The notes under the pieces: generated by a model
Databases searched by the model: none
What the model saw: only the letters and a program-made list of their open reading frames with translations
Told to the model about the DNA's origin: nothing
In this document: positions 1 to 7,949 of the stretch, one piece after another
Layout of the letters: each line of letters opens with the position of its first letter
How positions within the stretch are numbered: the stretch's first letter is position 1
Source of the DNA: Microvirga solisilvae
GTDB lineage: Bacteria > Pseudomonadota > Alphaproteobacteria > Rhizobiales > Beijerinckiaceae
NCBI RefSeq assembly: GCF_022808595.1
Contig: NZ_JAKUCN010000001.1
Location: 62,001 to 126,000, forward strand
Direction: 5' to 3'
Length of the DNA: 64,000 nucleotides
Translations under genes and position numbers: made by a program

Positions 1-2046
1 GACGATCCGCTGTTTGTCGATAGCGAGATCAGTTTCATGGGGCAGGCGGTTTTCGCTGTCGTCGCCACGACTCGTGACATCGCGCGGCGCGCGGTGAAGA
101 AGGCGGTGATGGAGATTGTCTCCGAGACACCGAGCATCACCGTCGAGGATGCGCTCGATCGCGGCGAGACCGTTCTGCCGGATTATGCGTATGGCCGTGG
201 CGATGTAGAGGCCGTTGTCGCTGCTGCCCCTCATCGTCTTGAAGGCCAGTTCCGCATCGGCGGGCAAGAGCATTTCTATCTTGAGGGTCAGGTTGCCTTC
301 GCCATTCCGGGCGAGGATGGCGACGTTCAAGTCTATTCCTCGACCCAGCATCCCACGGAAGTGCAGCATGTGGTCGCCCGCGTGCTCGACATTCCCGATT
401 CTTACGTCACCTGCGAGACGCGCCGCATGGGCGGCGGCTTCGGCGGCAAGGAGAGCCAAGCCACGCAATGGGCCGTGACGGCAGCATTGGCTGCGCGCGT
501 TACCGGACGACCGTGCAAGATCCGCCTCGACCGCGATGACGATTTCATCCTCACCGGAAAGCGTCATGATTTCCGCTGCGACTGGAAAGTGGGCTTCGAC
601 GGAGAGGGCCGCATCCAGGGCTATGGTGTCGATCTTCTGGCGCGTTGCGGCTATTCGGCTGACCTTTCCGCCGGCGTGGTGGACCGCGCCATGTTCCATG
701 CGGACAACGCCTATTGGATGCCTGCCGTCCAGATCGCCTCGAAACGGCTCAAGACCAACACAGTGTCGAACACCGCTTTTCGTGGTTTCGGCGGGCCGCA
801 AGGCATGCTCGCCATCGAGCATGTGATGGACCAGATCGCCTGGGCGACGGGACGCGATCCGCTCGATGTGCGCTACGCCAATTTCTATCGTGAGGGTGAG
901 AACATCACGCCCTATGGCATGGAGGTGGAGGAGACCGATACGCTCCTCAGTCTTGTGCGCACGCTCGAAGAGACATCGAGTTACCGCGAGCGCCGCAAGG
1001 AGATCGCCGCCTTTAACGCTGCTTCGCCCATCATGAAGCGAGGTTTGTCTCTGACGCCTGTGAAATTCGGCATCAGTTTCACGCTGACCCATATGAACCA
1101 GGCGGGCGCTCTGGTCCATGTTTATCAGGACGGCTCCGTGCATCTGAATCACGGCGGCACTGAGATGGGGCAGGGGCTTTACATCAAGGTGGCGCAGGTC
1201 GTGGCCGAGGAATTCGGTATCGCCATGGAGCGCGTGCGCATCACGGCGACGACGACTGCGAAAGTGCCCAACACCTCGCCAACGGCGGCATCTTCGGGCT
1301 CCGATCTCAACGGCATGGCGGCCAAGGTCGCGGCGGGCGCGATCAAGAAGCGTATGATTGCGTATGCCGCCGAGGCTTTTAGCGTTCCTGAAGAGCAAAT
1401 CGAATTCCGCGACGACCGCGTCTTCATCGGCAACGAGAGCATTCCCTTCGATGAGCTGGTGAAGAAGTGCATTTTTGCGCGTGTTCAGATGTCCGAGGCA
1501 GGCCATTACAAGACGCCGAAGATCACCTGGGATCGCGCCAAGGGCACGGGCCGTCCCTTCTTCTACTTCGCCTATGGCGCTGCGTGCTCGGAAGTCATCG
1601 TCGATACGCTCACCGGCGAGAACCGCGTGCTGCGCACAGACATTCTCCACGATGTGGGGCGTTCCTTGAACCCGGCCATCGATATCGGCCAGATCGAAGG
1701 CGGCTTCGTGCAGGGCATGGGCTGGCTCACGACGGAAGAACTCGTGTTCGGCAAGGAAGGTCACCTGCTCACGCACGCGCCTTCCACCTACAAGATTCCC
1801 GTGGCCTCCGATGTGCCCGCCGATTTCCGTGTCGCGCTCTATCCCAATTCCAACCGCGAAGAGACGATCTATCGCTCGAAGGCGGTGGGCGAGCCGCCGA
1901 TCATGCTGGCGAACAGCGTATTCTGCGCGTTGGCCGATGCTGTCCATGCGCTCGATCCGTCGAAGCCTGTGCCATTGAATGCGCCCGCGACGCCAGAGGC
2001 AATCCTGCGCGCCTGCGAGGCTCAGCGGGGGAGGTCGATGGGGTGA
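1..2046 (+). CDS. xdhB: Xanthine dehydrogenase, molybdopterin-binding large subunit (5' partial)
   Basis: Large catalytic subunit of bacterial xanthine dehydrogenase, which hydroxylates hypoxanthine and xanthine to urate using a molybdenum cofactor. The reading frame is open from base 1 (D-D-P-L-F-V...), so the start lies upstream of the window. The 681 residues seen are about 100 fewer than the family's usual 780 or so. Visible motifs are the glycine-rich GGGFGGKE (about nt 430-453), the cofactor-contacting FRGFGGPQG (about nt 778-804), and KAVGEPP near the C-terminus (about nt 1879-1899), which carries the glutamate expected to act as catalytic base. The stop overlaps the xdhC start as GTGA, indicating translational coupling. 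xdhA (the FeS/FAD subunit) is expected just upstream but is not visible. Confidence 0.95.
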   Translation, partial: DDPLFVDSEISFMGQAVFAVVATTRDIARRAVKKAVMEIVSETPSITVEDALDRGETVLPDYAYGRGDVEAVVAAAPHRLEGQFRIGGQEHFYLEGQVAFAIPGEDGDVQVYSSTQHPTEVQHVVARVLDIPDSYVTCETRRMGGGFGGKESQATQWAVTAALAARVTGRPCKIRLDRDDDFILTGKRHDFRCDWKVGFDGEGRIQGYGVDLLARCGYSADLSAGVVDRAMFHADNAYWMPAVQIASKRLKTNTVSNTAFRGFGGPQGMLAIEHVMDQIAWATGRDPLDVRYANFYREGENITPYGMEVEETDTLLSLVRTLEETSSYRERRKEIAAFNAASPIMKRGLSLTPVKFGISFTLTHMNQAGALVHVYQDGSVHLNHGGTEMGQGLYIKVAQVVAEEFGIAMERVRITATTTAKVPNTSPTAASSGSDLNGMAAKVAAGAIKKRMIAYAAEAFSVPEEQIEFRDDRVFIGNESIPFDELVKKCIFARVQMSEAGHYKTPKITWDRAKGTGRPFFYFAYGAACSEVIVDTLTGENRVLRTDILHDVGRSLNPAIDIGQIEGGFVQGMGWLTTEELVFGKEGHLLTHAPSTYKIPVASDVPADFRVALYPNSNREETIYRSKAVGEPPIMLANSVFCALADAVHALDPSKPVPLNAPATPEAILRACEAQRGRSMG

Positions 2047-3008
2047 GAGCTTGGCGACAGCTCACCGATCTCATCACGCGACATGGCGCGGCGGCTCTGA
2101 TCACCGTGCATGATGTTAAAGGCTCTGCTCCTCGCGAGAAGGATGCGCGCATGGTCGTGCGGCCGGATGGTGCGTTCCACGGCACCATCGGTGGTGGACA
2201 GCTAGAATTTCTGATGCTCGACATCGCCAGCGAAATGCTGAAGGCGGGGCGGGGCTCTGCTCGTATCGTAGACCAGGCGCTCGGCCCCGATCTCGGGCAA
2301 TGCTGCGGCGGGCGCGTGAAGATCCTCATCGAGACTTTTGACGAGCGCAACCTCTCCGACATCTCTCCGCTTGTCGAAGCGGAGAGCAAAGGCGCTCTCT
2401 TCGATGTCGAGTGCCGCATGGAGAATGGCCGCGTCAGGCGCGAACTGGCATCGCAGGCCGATGACGCCCCCGGCGCCGAATGGCGCGAGACCCATGGTGA
2501 GGATCGCACGCCCGTCCTCATCTTCGGCGCAGGCCATGTAGGCCGCGCGCTCGTGCTGGCCCTCGCGCCACTCCCGTTCTCCGTTCGTTGGCTCGATGAC
2601 CGGGAGGACGCCTTTCCTTCCCATGTTCCCGCAAACGCATCCGCCATCCGCATGAAAAGCCCAGAAGGAGAGATCGCGGAGGCTTCTGCGAACTCCCTCA
2701 TCCTCGTGATGACTCACGATCACCCCCTCGACATGGCGATCACGGCTGCGGCCCTGCAGCGCGGCTTCCCGTATGTGGGCCTCATCGGCAGCGCCACGAA
2801 GCGTGCCCGGTTCGAGAAACGGTTCCGTGAACTCGGGCTGCCGCAGGAGTGGATCGCCTCCCTGGTCTGCCCCATCGGGCTTCCAGGCATCGCGGATAAG
2901 GATCCTGCCGTGATCGCGGCCTCGGTGGTGGCGCAGCTTCTCCAGGTCCGGGAGCGCAGCCAGCTTGACCGAAATCACTCGCCTCTGAGGCCGTCAGACG
3001 GTAAATAA
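2043..3008 (+). CDS. xdhC: Xanthine dehydrogenase accessory protein XdhC
   Basis: XdhC binds sulfurated molybdenum cofactor and inserts it into xanthine dehydrogenase. The frame is open far upstream, but everything before 2043 is a shadow of xdhB. The GTG at 2043 starts V-R-A-W-R-Q-L and overlaps the xdhB stop by GTGA, giving 321 residues. The N-terminal domain shows GTIGGGQLE and the Cys pair GQCCGG, typical of XdhC/CoxI proteins. The C-terminal Rossmann domain begins at IFGAGHVGRAL and ends with GLIGSATKRARF and PIGLPGIADKDPAVIA. The next gene starts 5 bases later, so the two are probably co-transcribed. Confidence 0.95.
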   Translation: MRAWRQLTDLITRHGAAALITVHDVKGSAPREKDARMVVRPDGAFHGTIGGGQLEFLMLDIASEMLKAGRGSARIVDQALGPDLGQCCGGRVKILIETFDERNLSDISPLVEAESKGALFDVECRMENGRVRRELASQADDAPGAEWRETHGEDRTPVLIFGAGHVGRALVLALAPLPFSVRWLDDREDAFPSHVPANASAIRMKSPEGEIAEASANSLILVMTHDHPLDMAITAAALQRGFPYVGLIGSATKRARFEKRFRELGLPQEWIASLVCPIGLPGIADKDPAVIAASVVAQLLQVRERSQLDRNHSPLRPSDGK

Positions 3009-3013
3009 GCCCC

Positions 3014-3499
3014 ATGACCGACATGAACACTCAAGACCAGCGCTACCTGAAACGCGCCATCGACCTGTCCCGCGAGCATATGGAGGGCGGCGCGGGCGGC
3101 CCGTTCGGCGCCGTGATCGTGCGCGACGGCCAAGTTCTGGCCGAGGGCTGGAACCAGGTGACCTCCGCCAACGATCCCACGGCCCATGCCGAGGTGACGG
3201 CGATCCGCCGCGCTTGCGAGGCGGTCGGCGATTTCTCGCTGGAGGGCGCGACGCTCTATACGAGTTGCGAGCCGTGCCCCATGTGCCTCGCCTCCGCCTA
3301 TTGGGCGCGGGTATCGCGCATCGTCTTCGCCAATACCAGGCAGGATGCTGCCGAGATCGGCTTCGACGACAGCCTGATCTATGACGAAATTCCGAAGCCC
3401 ATTTCCGAGCGCATCATCCCCATGGACCACCTGCCAAGCCTGGAGGCCAAGGCGGTGTTCCAGGCCTGGGCGGACAATCCGGACAAGGTCGAGTACTGA
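3014..3499 (+). CDS. guaD: Guanine deaminase (cytidine deaminase-like fold)
   Basis: Zinc hydrolase of the CDA fold, 161 residues. It would convert guanine to xanthine, the substrate of the xanthine dehydrogenase encoded immediately upstream. Zinc-site motifs are H58-A-E60 and C85-E-P-C88-P-M-C91; E60 would be the proton shuttle. The C-terminal half has GFDDSLIYDEI, resembling the region that contributes to the partner active site in the domain-swapped Bacillus guanine deaminase. The xdhC stop is 5 bases upstream, consistent with one purine-catabolic operon. A tRNA adenosine deaminase (TadA) is the main alternative, but context and the FDDSLIY segment favour guanine deaminase. Confidence 0.85.
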   Translation: MTDMNTQDQRYLKRAIDLSREHMEGGAGGPFGAVIVRDGQVLAEGWNQVTSANDPTAHAEVTAIRRACEAVGDFSLEGATLYTSCEPCPMCLASAYWARVSRIVFANTRQDAAEIGFDDSLIYDEIPKPISERIIPMDHLPSLEAKAVFQAWADNPDKVEY

Positions 3500-3505
3500 T
3501 CCATA

Positions 3506-3685
3506 TTATGGGGGGCTCAAGAGAGCGCTTATCCAAACGAAAATAGCCCCGAAAACCAAAGCCATGATCAGGCTCGGTATCAAAAGGTAGACAGGGGAGC
3601 TTCTCAGCGTCGAGCCTGCCAGGCGGCTTATAATTCCGAGAATGATTGCCAATATGAAGAGAGCTGTTCCAGCATGAGAAGTCAT
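3506..3685 (-). CDS. Small two-helix membrane protein, 59 aa, unknown function
   Basis: Short open frame on the minus strand, starting MTSHAGTALFILAI and ending ISALLSPP. It encodes two clear hydrophobic segments (about residues 8-21 and 32-53) separated by the polar stretch SRLAGSTLRSS, a hairpin membrane-protein layout. It fills the otherwise empty gap between guaD and ureE and is convergent with guaD, stopping 6 bases from its stop. No strong Shine-Dalgarno sequence precedes the ATG, so the start is uncertain. A longer overlapping minus-strand frame in this gap looks like noise because it lacks this hydrophobic pattern. I recognise no family. Confidence 0.55.
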   Translation of the reverse strand: MTSHAGTALFILAIILGIISRLAGSTLRSSPVYLLIPSLIMALVFGAIFVWISALLSPP

Positions 3686-3802
3686 GATGAAACAGTATCC
3701 CTGATTGGGTAAGCGATCTAGCCTGGCCTTTCAAAACTGGCCTATGCATGCCCTAAAGTGCTATTCACCTGAACCGCTGCCCCTCACTGTCGAGACAACA
3801 CC

Positions 3803-4405
3803 ATGCCCCGCGTCACTACTATCGTCCGCAAGCCCGCCGTGAAGGCCGACCGTGTCGTCGATACGGTGACCCTCGATCACGAGGCGCGAAACCGCCGGCA
3901 TGCCCATCTGAAGGCCGAGGGCGGCACCGAGATCCATCTCGATCTCGACATGGAAACGACCATCAACGACGGCGACGCGCTTCGCCTGGAAGACGGAAGC
4001 CTCGTTCAGGTGAAGGCAAAGGCCGAAGGTCTGTTGGAGGTGAGGGCGGAAAATCCTCTGCGCCTCATGCGCCTTGCCTGGCATCTGGGCTCGAACCACG
4101 GCCTCGCCGAGCTCACGAACGACGCTCTCTATATCGAGAACAATCCGGCTCTCGCGGAGCTAGCGCGCGGGCAGGGCTGCACGGTGACGCCGGTGGAGCG
4201 CCCGTTCAAGCCGGAGCGCAGCACCCATGTCTGCGATCATGATCACCACCATCACGGCCATGAGCACCATCATCACGATCATGCTCACGAGCATTATGAT
4301 CACAAGCATGAACACAAGCACGCGCATGATCATGACCATCACGAGCATGGCCCCGGCTGCGGATGCGGCCACCATCATCACCACGGCCACAAGCACGATC
4401 ACTGA
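3803..4405 (+). CDS. ureE: Urease accessory protein UreE with long His-rich tail
   Basis: Nickel metallochaperone for urease maturation, 200 residues. The N-terminal beta domain (about 1-75) has the peptide-binding-like pattern IHLDLDM...LRLEDGS. The C-terminal ferredoxin-like domain has the diagnostic MRLAWHLGSNHG (about 89-100) that contains the dimer-interface nickel histidine. From about residue 143 to the end the protein is almost entirely His/Asp/Glu/Lys (HDHHHHGHEHHHHDH and similar) with one C-G-C-G, an unusually long metal-binding tail. No other urease gene lies on either side: the next genes are ybaK and, upstream, the purine genes. The start has only a weak ribosome site. Confidence 0.93.
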   Translation: MPRVTTIVRKPAVKADRVVDTVTLDHEARNRRHAHLKAEGGTEIHLDLDMETTINDGDALRLEDGSLVQVKAKAEGLLEVRAENPLRLMRLAWHLGSNHGLAELTNDALYIENNPALAELARGQGCTVTPVERPFKPERSTHVCDHDHHHHGHEHHHHDHAHEHYDHKHEHKHAHDHDHHEHGPGCGCGHHHHHGHKHDH

Positions 4406-4430
4406 CCGATCGAATTTCTGAAGCCTTCTC

Positions 4431-4901
4431 ATGTCGAAGACCACCCGCGCCACGCAGGCCCTCCAGCAGGCCGGTGTTTCCTTCACGGTTCATGCCTATG
4501 AGTACGATCCGAATGCGGAGCGCATCGGGATGCAGGCGGCAGAGGCCATGGGCGCCGATCCGAACAGCGTGCTGAAGACGCTCATGGTGCTGGTGGACGG
4601 AAAGCCGGCCTGCGTTGTCGTTCCCTCCGACAAGGAAGTGAATTTGAAAAAGCTCGCCTCGGCCCTCGGCGGCAAGGCGGCGCAGATGATGAAGCCCGTG
4701 GATGCGGAGCGCGTGACCGGCTATCACGTGGGCGGGATCAGCCCCTTCGGACAGAAGAAGCGCGTTCCCACCCTCATGGAACAATCTGCCCTTGCGCACG
4801 AAGAAGTCTTCATGAACGGCGGTCAGCGGGGCCTGCAGGTGAGGCTGAAGCCAAAAGATGCCGTTTCGGCGCTGGAGGCAAAGGTCGCCGATGTCATTTG
4901 A
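4431..4901 (+). CDS. ybaK: Cys-tRNA(Pro) deacylase, YbaK/EbsC family
   Basis: Trans-editing enzyme of 156 residues that hydrolyses Cys-tRNA(Pro) made by mischarging prolyl-tRNA synthetase. Family features are TRATQALQQAGVSFTVHAYEYD at the N-terminus (only partly conserved), the central LKTLMVLVDGKPACVVVPSDKE segment containing the substrate-pocket lysine, and GGISPFGQKKRVPTLMEQ near the C-terminus. Length matches the family (about 155-160). The gene starts 25 bases after ureE, so the two may share a transcript, although no functional link is known. Confidence 0.93.
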   Translation: MSKTTRATQALQQAGVSFTVHAYEYDPNAERIGMQAAEAMGADPNSVLKTLMVLVDGKPACVVVPSDKEVNLKKLASALGGKAAQMMKPVDAERVTGYHVGGISPFGQKKRVPTLMEQSALAHEEVFMNGGQRGLQVRLKPKDAVSALEAKVADVI

Positions 4902-4944
4902 CGCGTATGAGACTCACTCATCCTTCATCTGAGCCTGCTTGGGC

Positions 4945-5712
4945 CTAGAACGCGAAGTCCCAGTGTCCGCTGTGAGAGTCCAGCTTATGCTCGAGGGCGT
5001 CAAAAAGGTGTGACGCAACATCCCCATGATGTGAGGGGATCGAAACGCCAGTCCCTTCTGTTTCGACTACATGCACGATTGCTTCCACGAAGAGGGCCTT
5101 CGCAGCATTGCCCGTGGGGAGAACGAAGGCATCATCGGACAGGATAAAGGACAGCGTGCCGCCCCCAAGCTTGCCAACCAGAGCCAGGATCTTCTCTGCG
5201 GCGAGATCAGCGATGGGGCTTTCGCTTTCGGCCAATGCTGCGCTCGTCTGCTGCAGCCAGGCCACGAGGGCCGCTCTCTCCTGCGGCTCCGGCTGGAGGC
5301 TGCCCTGTTCGATGAGTTTGGCGGCTGTCTCGATAGTCTTCGGCAGATCAATTTTGGCAAGCACATCTGGTCGCCGGTCATCGACGACGATCCGCCCGAT
5401 CATCGCCAGGATGGCCGCGCCTGCATAGAGGTCGCCTTCACCCGTAACAGCATTGGGCGCAAGCCCCATGATCCCCTTGATCAGTTTCAGGTCGGCTTGC
5501 GCCTGCTCAAGCGGGGTGTCGGCTGCAAGGACCGCTCGATCATGACGGCGGAAAAGCGCATCGAGTGGATCGACAGGTTTAACGGCGAAGGAGGCCGTCT
5601 CCCCAGGCTCCAACAGCACACCGCCCGTATAATCCGGGCCGCCGTAATTGCCGTAGGTTGGAATGCGGAAATCCTGATCGGCTGGAGCCAAGACGAGCCA
5701 GTTGATCGACAT
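4945..5712 (-). CDS. Unknown protein with an N-terminal phospholipase A2-like HD motif
   Basis: 255-residue protein with no signal peptide or membrane segment. The start at 5712 is set by AAGGAGAAGGCT immediately before the ATG; a longer frame upstream lacks such a site. The N-terminal part reads Y23-G-G-P-D-Y-T-G-G31, then P46-V-D-P-L-D-A-L-F-R-R-H57-D58-R-A-V. This resembles the calcium-loop and catalytic His-Asp helix of the minimal phospholipase A2 fold, such as the parvovirus VP1 domain pattern GPGN...DxaaxxHDxxY. The rest (about 80-255) is Ala/Leu-rich and helical, with nothing I recognise. It is divergent from dusA. The PLA2 relation is inference from motif spacing, not homology I can verify. 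Confidence 0.6.
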   Translation of the reverse strand: MSINWLVLAPADQDFRIPTYGNYGGPDYTGGVLLEPGETASFAVKPVDPLDALFRRHDRAVLAADTPLEQAQADLKLIKGIMGLAPNAVTGEGDLYAGAAILAMIGRIVVDDRRPDVLAKIDLPKTIETAAKLIEQGSLQPEPQERAALVAWLQQTSAALAESESPIADLAAEKILALVGKLGGGTLSFILSDDAFVLPTGNAAKALFVEAIVHVVETEGTGVSIPSHHGDVASHLFDALEHKLDSHSGHWDFAF

Positions 5713-5922
5713 AGCCTTCTCCTTCGACAAGAGGCTTCCTCGATGGGGCATGTCACAGGCTCAATCAGGCCAGAATACGGTAGCTTGACCTTAGTAGACC
5801 CAGGGACCAAGCGCTGTGTGACAACGCCGCCCGCTTATTTTCCTTGAGATTGCAGCCTCCATATTGGAAAAGGCTGTTCAAGCCCCGTTGAGCCGGAAAG
5901 CTCTCCTAGAAAATATTTCGAG

Positions 5923-6915
5923 ATGACCCAGAAATTCTTCACCGTTGCCCCCATGATGGATTGGACCGACCGGCATTGCCGGGCGTTTCATCGTGTCATG
6001 TCGCGCCGGGCGCGGCTTTATACGGAGATGGTCACCACGGGCGCGGTGATTTTCGGGCCCCGCGAGCGTCTGCTTGGTTTCAGCGATGCGGAGCACCCCG
6101 TGGCGGTGCAGCTGGGTGGTTCGAGCCCGGAGGAACTCGCCAAGGCTGCGCAGATCTGCGCCGATTTCGGCTATGACGAGATCAACCTCAATGTGGGCTG
6201 CCCCTCGGACCGGGTGCAAAACGGCCGCTTCGGCGCCTGCCTGATGCAGGAGCCGGTGCTCGTGGGCGAATGCGTGGCCGCCATGAAGGCCGCCGTTTCG
6301 CTTCCCGTCACGGTGAAGTGCCGCATCGGCGTGGACGATCAGGACACGCAGGAGGCGCTCGACCGCCTGACCGAATGCGTGGTCGCTGCAGGTTGTGACG
6401 AGCTGACGGTCCATGCCCGCAAGGCGTGGCTCAAGGGCCTCTCTCCGAAGGAGAACCGGGACATTCCGCCGCTCGACTACGACCGGGTCTATCGTCTGAA
6501 AGCGGCGCGGCCCGATCTTCCCATGGCCATCAATGGCGGCATCAAGACATGGGCCGAAATCCACGAGCACCTGAAGCATGTAGACGGTGTCATGCTGGGG
6601 CGCATCGCCTATCACGAACCCGAAATCCTGCTTGGCGTCGACCGCGAGCTTTATGGCGAGGAGCCGCCGGTGGTCGATGGCTTCGAGGCGGTGGAGGCGT
6701 ATGAGCCCTACATCGCCGCACAGCTGGAAAAGGGCGAGCGCCTGAGCAACATCACCCGCCACATGCTCGGTCTCTTCACAGGGATGCCCGGTGCGCGCGC
6801 CTTCCGCCGTCATCTGGCGACGGAGGCCGTGAAGCCCGGCGCGAACCTGCAGACCTTGCGGGATGCGGTGGCGCAGGTGTCGCGCAGCGCAGCGCTGAAT
6901 ACAGCTGCGGAATAA
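5923..6915 (+). CDS. dusA: tRNA-dihydrouridine synthase DusA
   Basis: Flavoenzyme that reduces uridines in the tRNA D-loop (DusA acts on U20/U20a). At 330 residues it has the usual length. It opens with VAPMMDWTDRHCRAF (FMN-binding TIM-barrel start), continues with EINLNVGCPSDRV and the catalytic cysteine in GRFGACLM, then TVKCRIGVDD, LTVHARKAW and INGGIKTWAE, and ends with the helical tRNA-binding domain (ITRHMLGLF...GARAFRRHL). The DusA-type signature is GCPSDRVQ. It stands alone, and a long inverted repeat follows directly downstream. Confidence 0.96.
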   Translation: MTQKFFTVAPMMDWTDRHCRAFHRVMSRRARLYTEMVTTGAVIFGPRERLLGFSDAEHPVAVQLGGSSPEELAKAAQICADFGYDEINLNVGCPSDRVQNGRFGACLMQEPVLVGECVAAMKAAVSLPVTVKCRIGVDDQDTQEALDRLTECVVAAGCDELTVHARKAWLKGLSPKENRDIPPLDYDRVYRLKAARPDLPMAINGGIKTWAEIHEHLKHVDGVMLGRIAYHEPEILLGVDRELYGEEPPVVDGFEAVEAYEPYIAAQLEKGERLSNITRHMLGLFTGMPGARAFRRHLATEAVKPGANLQTLRDAVAQVSRSAALNTAAE

Positions 6916-6923
6916 ATTACGCA

Positions 6924-7023
6924 GTCATCCCGGACGGCGAAGCCGATCCGGGATCGCGTGACGAGAATAGCGCCCTATCCTGAAAACGATCCCGGATCTT
7001 CGCTCTGCTTCGTCCGGGATGAC
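6924..7023. repeat. Imperfect intergenic palindrome (100 bp)
   Basis: Outer arms GTCATCCCGGACG (6924-6936) and CGTCCGGGATGAC (7011-7023) are exact reverse complements. Inner arms GATCCGGGATCG (6945-6956) and CGATCCCGGATC (6987-6998) are also exact. It lies between the convergent ends of dusA and the aspartic protease gene, with no T-run, so it is a palindromic repeat element rather than a simple terminator. There is only one copy in this window. Confidence 0.8.
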
Positions 7024-7031
7024 GGCCCTGG

Positions 7032-7733
7032 CTACTCGCCTTCCCCCGCTCTCAGGATCAACCTGTTGCCGCGCACTTCATACGACCCGAGGCGCTCCAG
7101 GAATGTCATGCCGAGCAAATTGGCATGGAGCACGCCCTCACGCGCGACGAGCGCGTGAACATTGCGCTCCGTGATCGATCCGATGGAAAGACTCTCCAAC
7201 ACAACAGGAGCCGCAAGCGCGCCGCCATTCGCCGTCGAGACAGGAACGGAATAATTCAGCGTCTCCGGCTTGATCCCTAATGCAGTCGCGTTCTCCGCGC
7301 GCAGCACGACGGTGCTTGCGCCTGTGTCGAAAACCAAGCGCGTGTCGTGCCCGTTCACTTTTGCCTGCAGAAGGAAACTGCCGTCGGTCTTGCGGGCGGC
7401 GATCACCTCGCCGTCCGGCGTCACCACCGTGCGTCCCACCGAGATGTCGCCGATGGCGCGGTCGATAACGTTCTGGAATTCGCCACGCGCGGAATACATG
7501 ACCATGAGTGCGATCAGCACGCCGCCGCTCACGGCACTTGCCTGCACGCCAGAGGTCCAGTGTTCGCCAAAACCTTCGACGACGCTGGCGGCGAGAAAAA
7601 GGCTGATGCCTCCGAAACCGAGTAGGCCAGCCGCCTCGACCGGGGTGAGATCGCCGATATCCTGATCGGCGAACATCGCGATCAGCAGCGCCGCGATCAG
7701 AAGCAATCCGCCTGCGCCACGGATTCCCGGCAT
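7032..7733 (-). CDS. Membrane-anchored retropepsin-like aspartic protease (TIGR02281 type)
   Basis: 233-residue clan AA aspartic protease. Three hydrophobic segments occupy the N-terminal third (about 8-20, 35-50 and 65-80), followed by a linker and a periplasmic protease domain. The active-site motif is VFDTGASTVVL (about 132-142), with a flap region PVSTANGGALAAP and a C-terminal NLLGMTFLERLGSYEVRGNRLIL typical of single-domain retropepsin-like proteins in alphaproteobacteria. Physiological substrate is unknown. The start codon is one base from the end of the upstream DUF1289 gene, so the two are co-transcribed. Confidence 0.88.
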   Translation of the reverse strand: MPGIRGAGGLLLIAALLIAMFADQDIGDLTPVEAAGLLGFGGISLFLAASVVEGFGEHWTSGVQASAVSGGVLIALMVMYSARGEFQNVIDRAIGDISVGRTVVTPDGEVIAARKTDGSFLLQAKVNGHDTRLVFDTGASTVVLRAENATALGIKPETLNYSVPVSTANGGALAAPVVLESLSIGSITERNVHALVAREGVLHANLLGMTFLERLGSYEVRGNRLILRAGEGE

Positions 7734-7734
7734 G

Positions 7735-7932
7735 TCATTCCGCCTTGTCGTTCGGCATCGCGAAAGCCTCGCGCATGCGCTCCGGCAATTCCGCCATGAT
7801 GCGCTGGCGTTCCTCTTCCGGAATCCGGTACCAGCTCGCGATCTCTTCCCGCGTGCGTCCGCAGCCTTCGCAGAGGCCCGTTTCGGGGTCGAGGGTACAG
7901 ACGCGGATGCAGGGGCTGGAGACGCGGGTCAT
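7735..7932 (-). CDS. DUF1289 family small protein
   Basis: 65-residue protein with the DUF1289 pattern: PCIRVC near the N-terminus followed by GLCEGCGRTREEIASW. The four cysteines (C-x3-C then C-x2-C) suggest a small metal or Fe-S site; that role is inference. The second half is a charged helix (EEERQRIMAELPERMREAF). It is sandwiched between cobS upstream and the aspartic protease downstream on the same strand, with 17 and 1 base gaps, which suggests one transcript. Confidence 0.9.
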   Translation of the reverse strand: MTRVSSPCIRVCTLDPETGLCEGCGRTREEIASWYRIPEEERQRIMAELPERMREAFAMPNDKAE

Positions 7933-7949
7933 TGTCTTGTCAAATGTTG

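Noticed and set aside
1467..2042. Long upstream extension of the xdhC reading frame
   Set aside because: It overlaps xdhB completely, is Arg-rich shadow sequence, and the GTG at 2043 gives a normal-length XdhC.
4210..4405. Tandem DNA repeat at the end of ureE
   Set aside because: The CAC/CAT-rich repeats encode the His-rich tail and are explained by protein composition.
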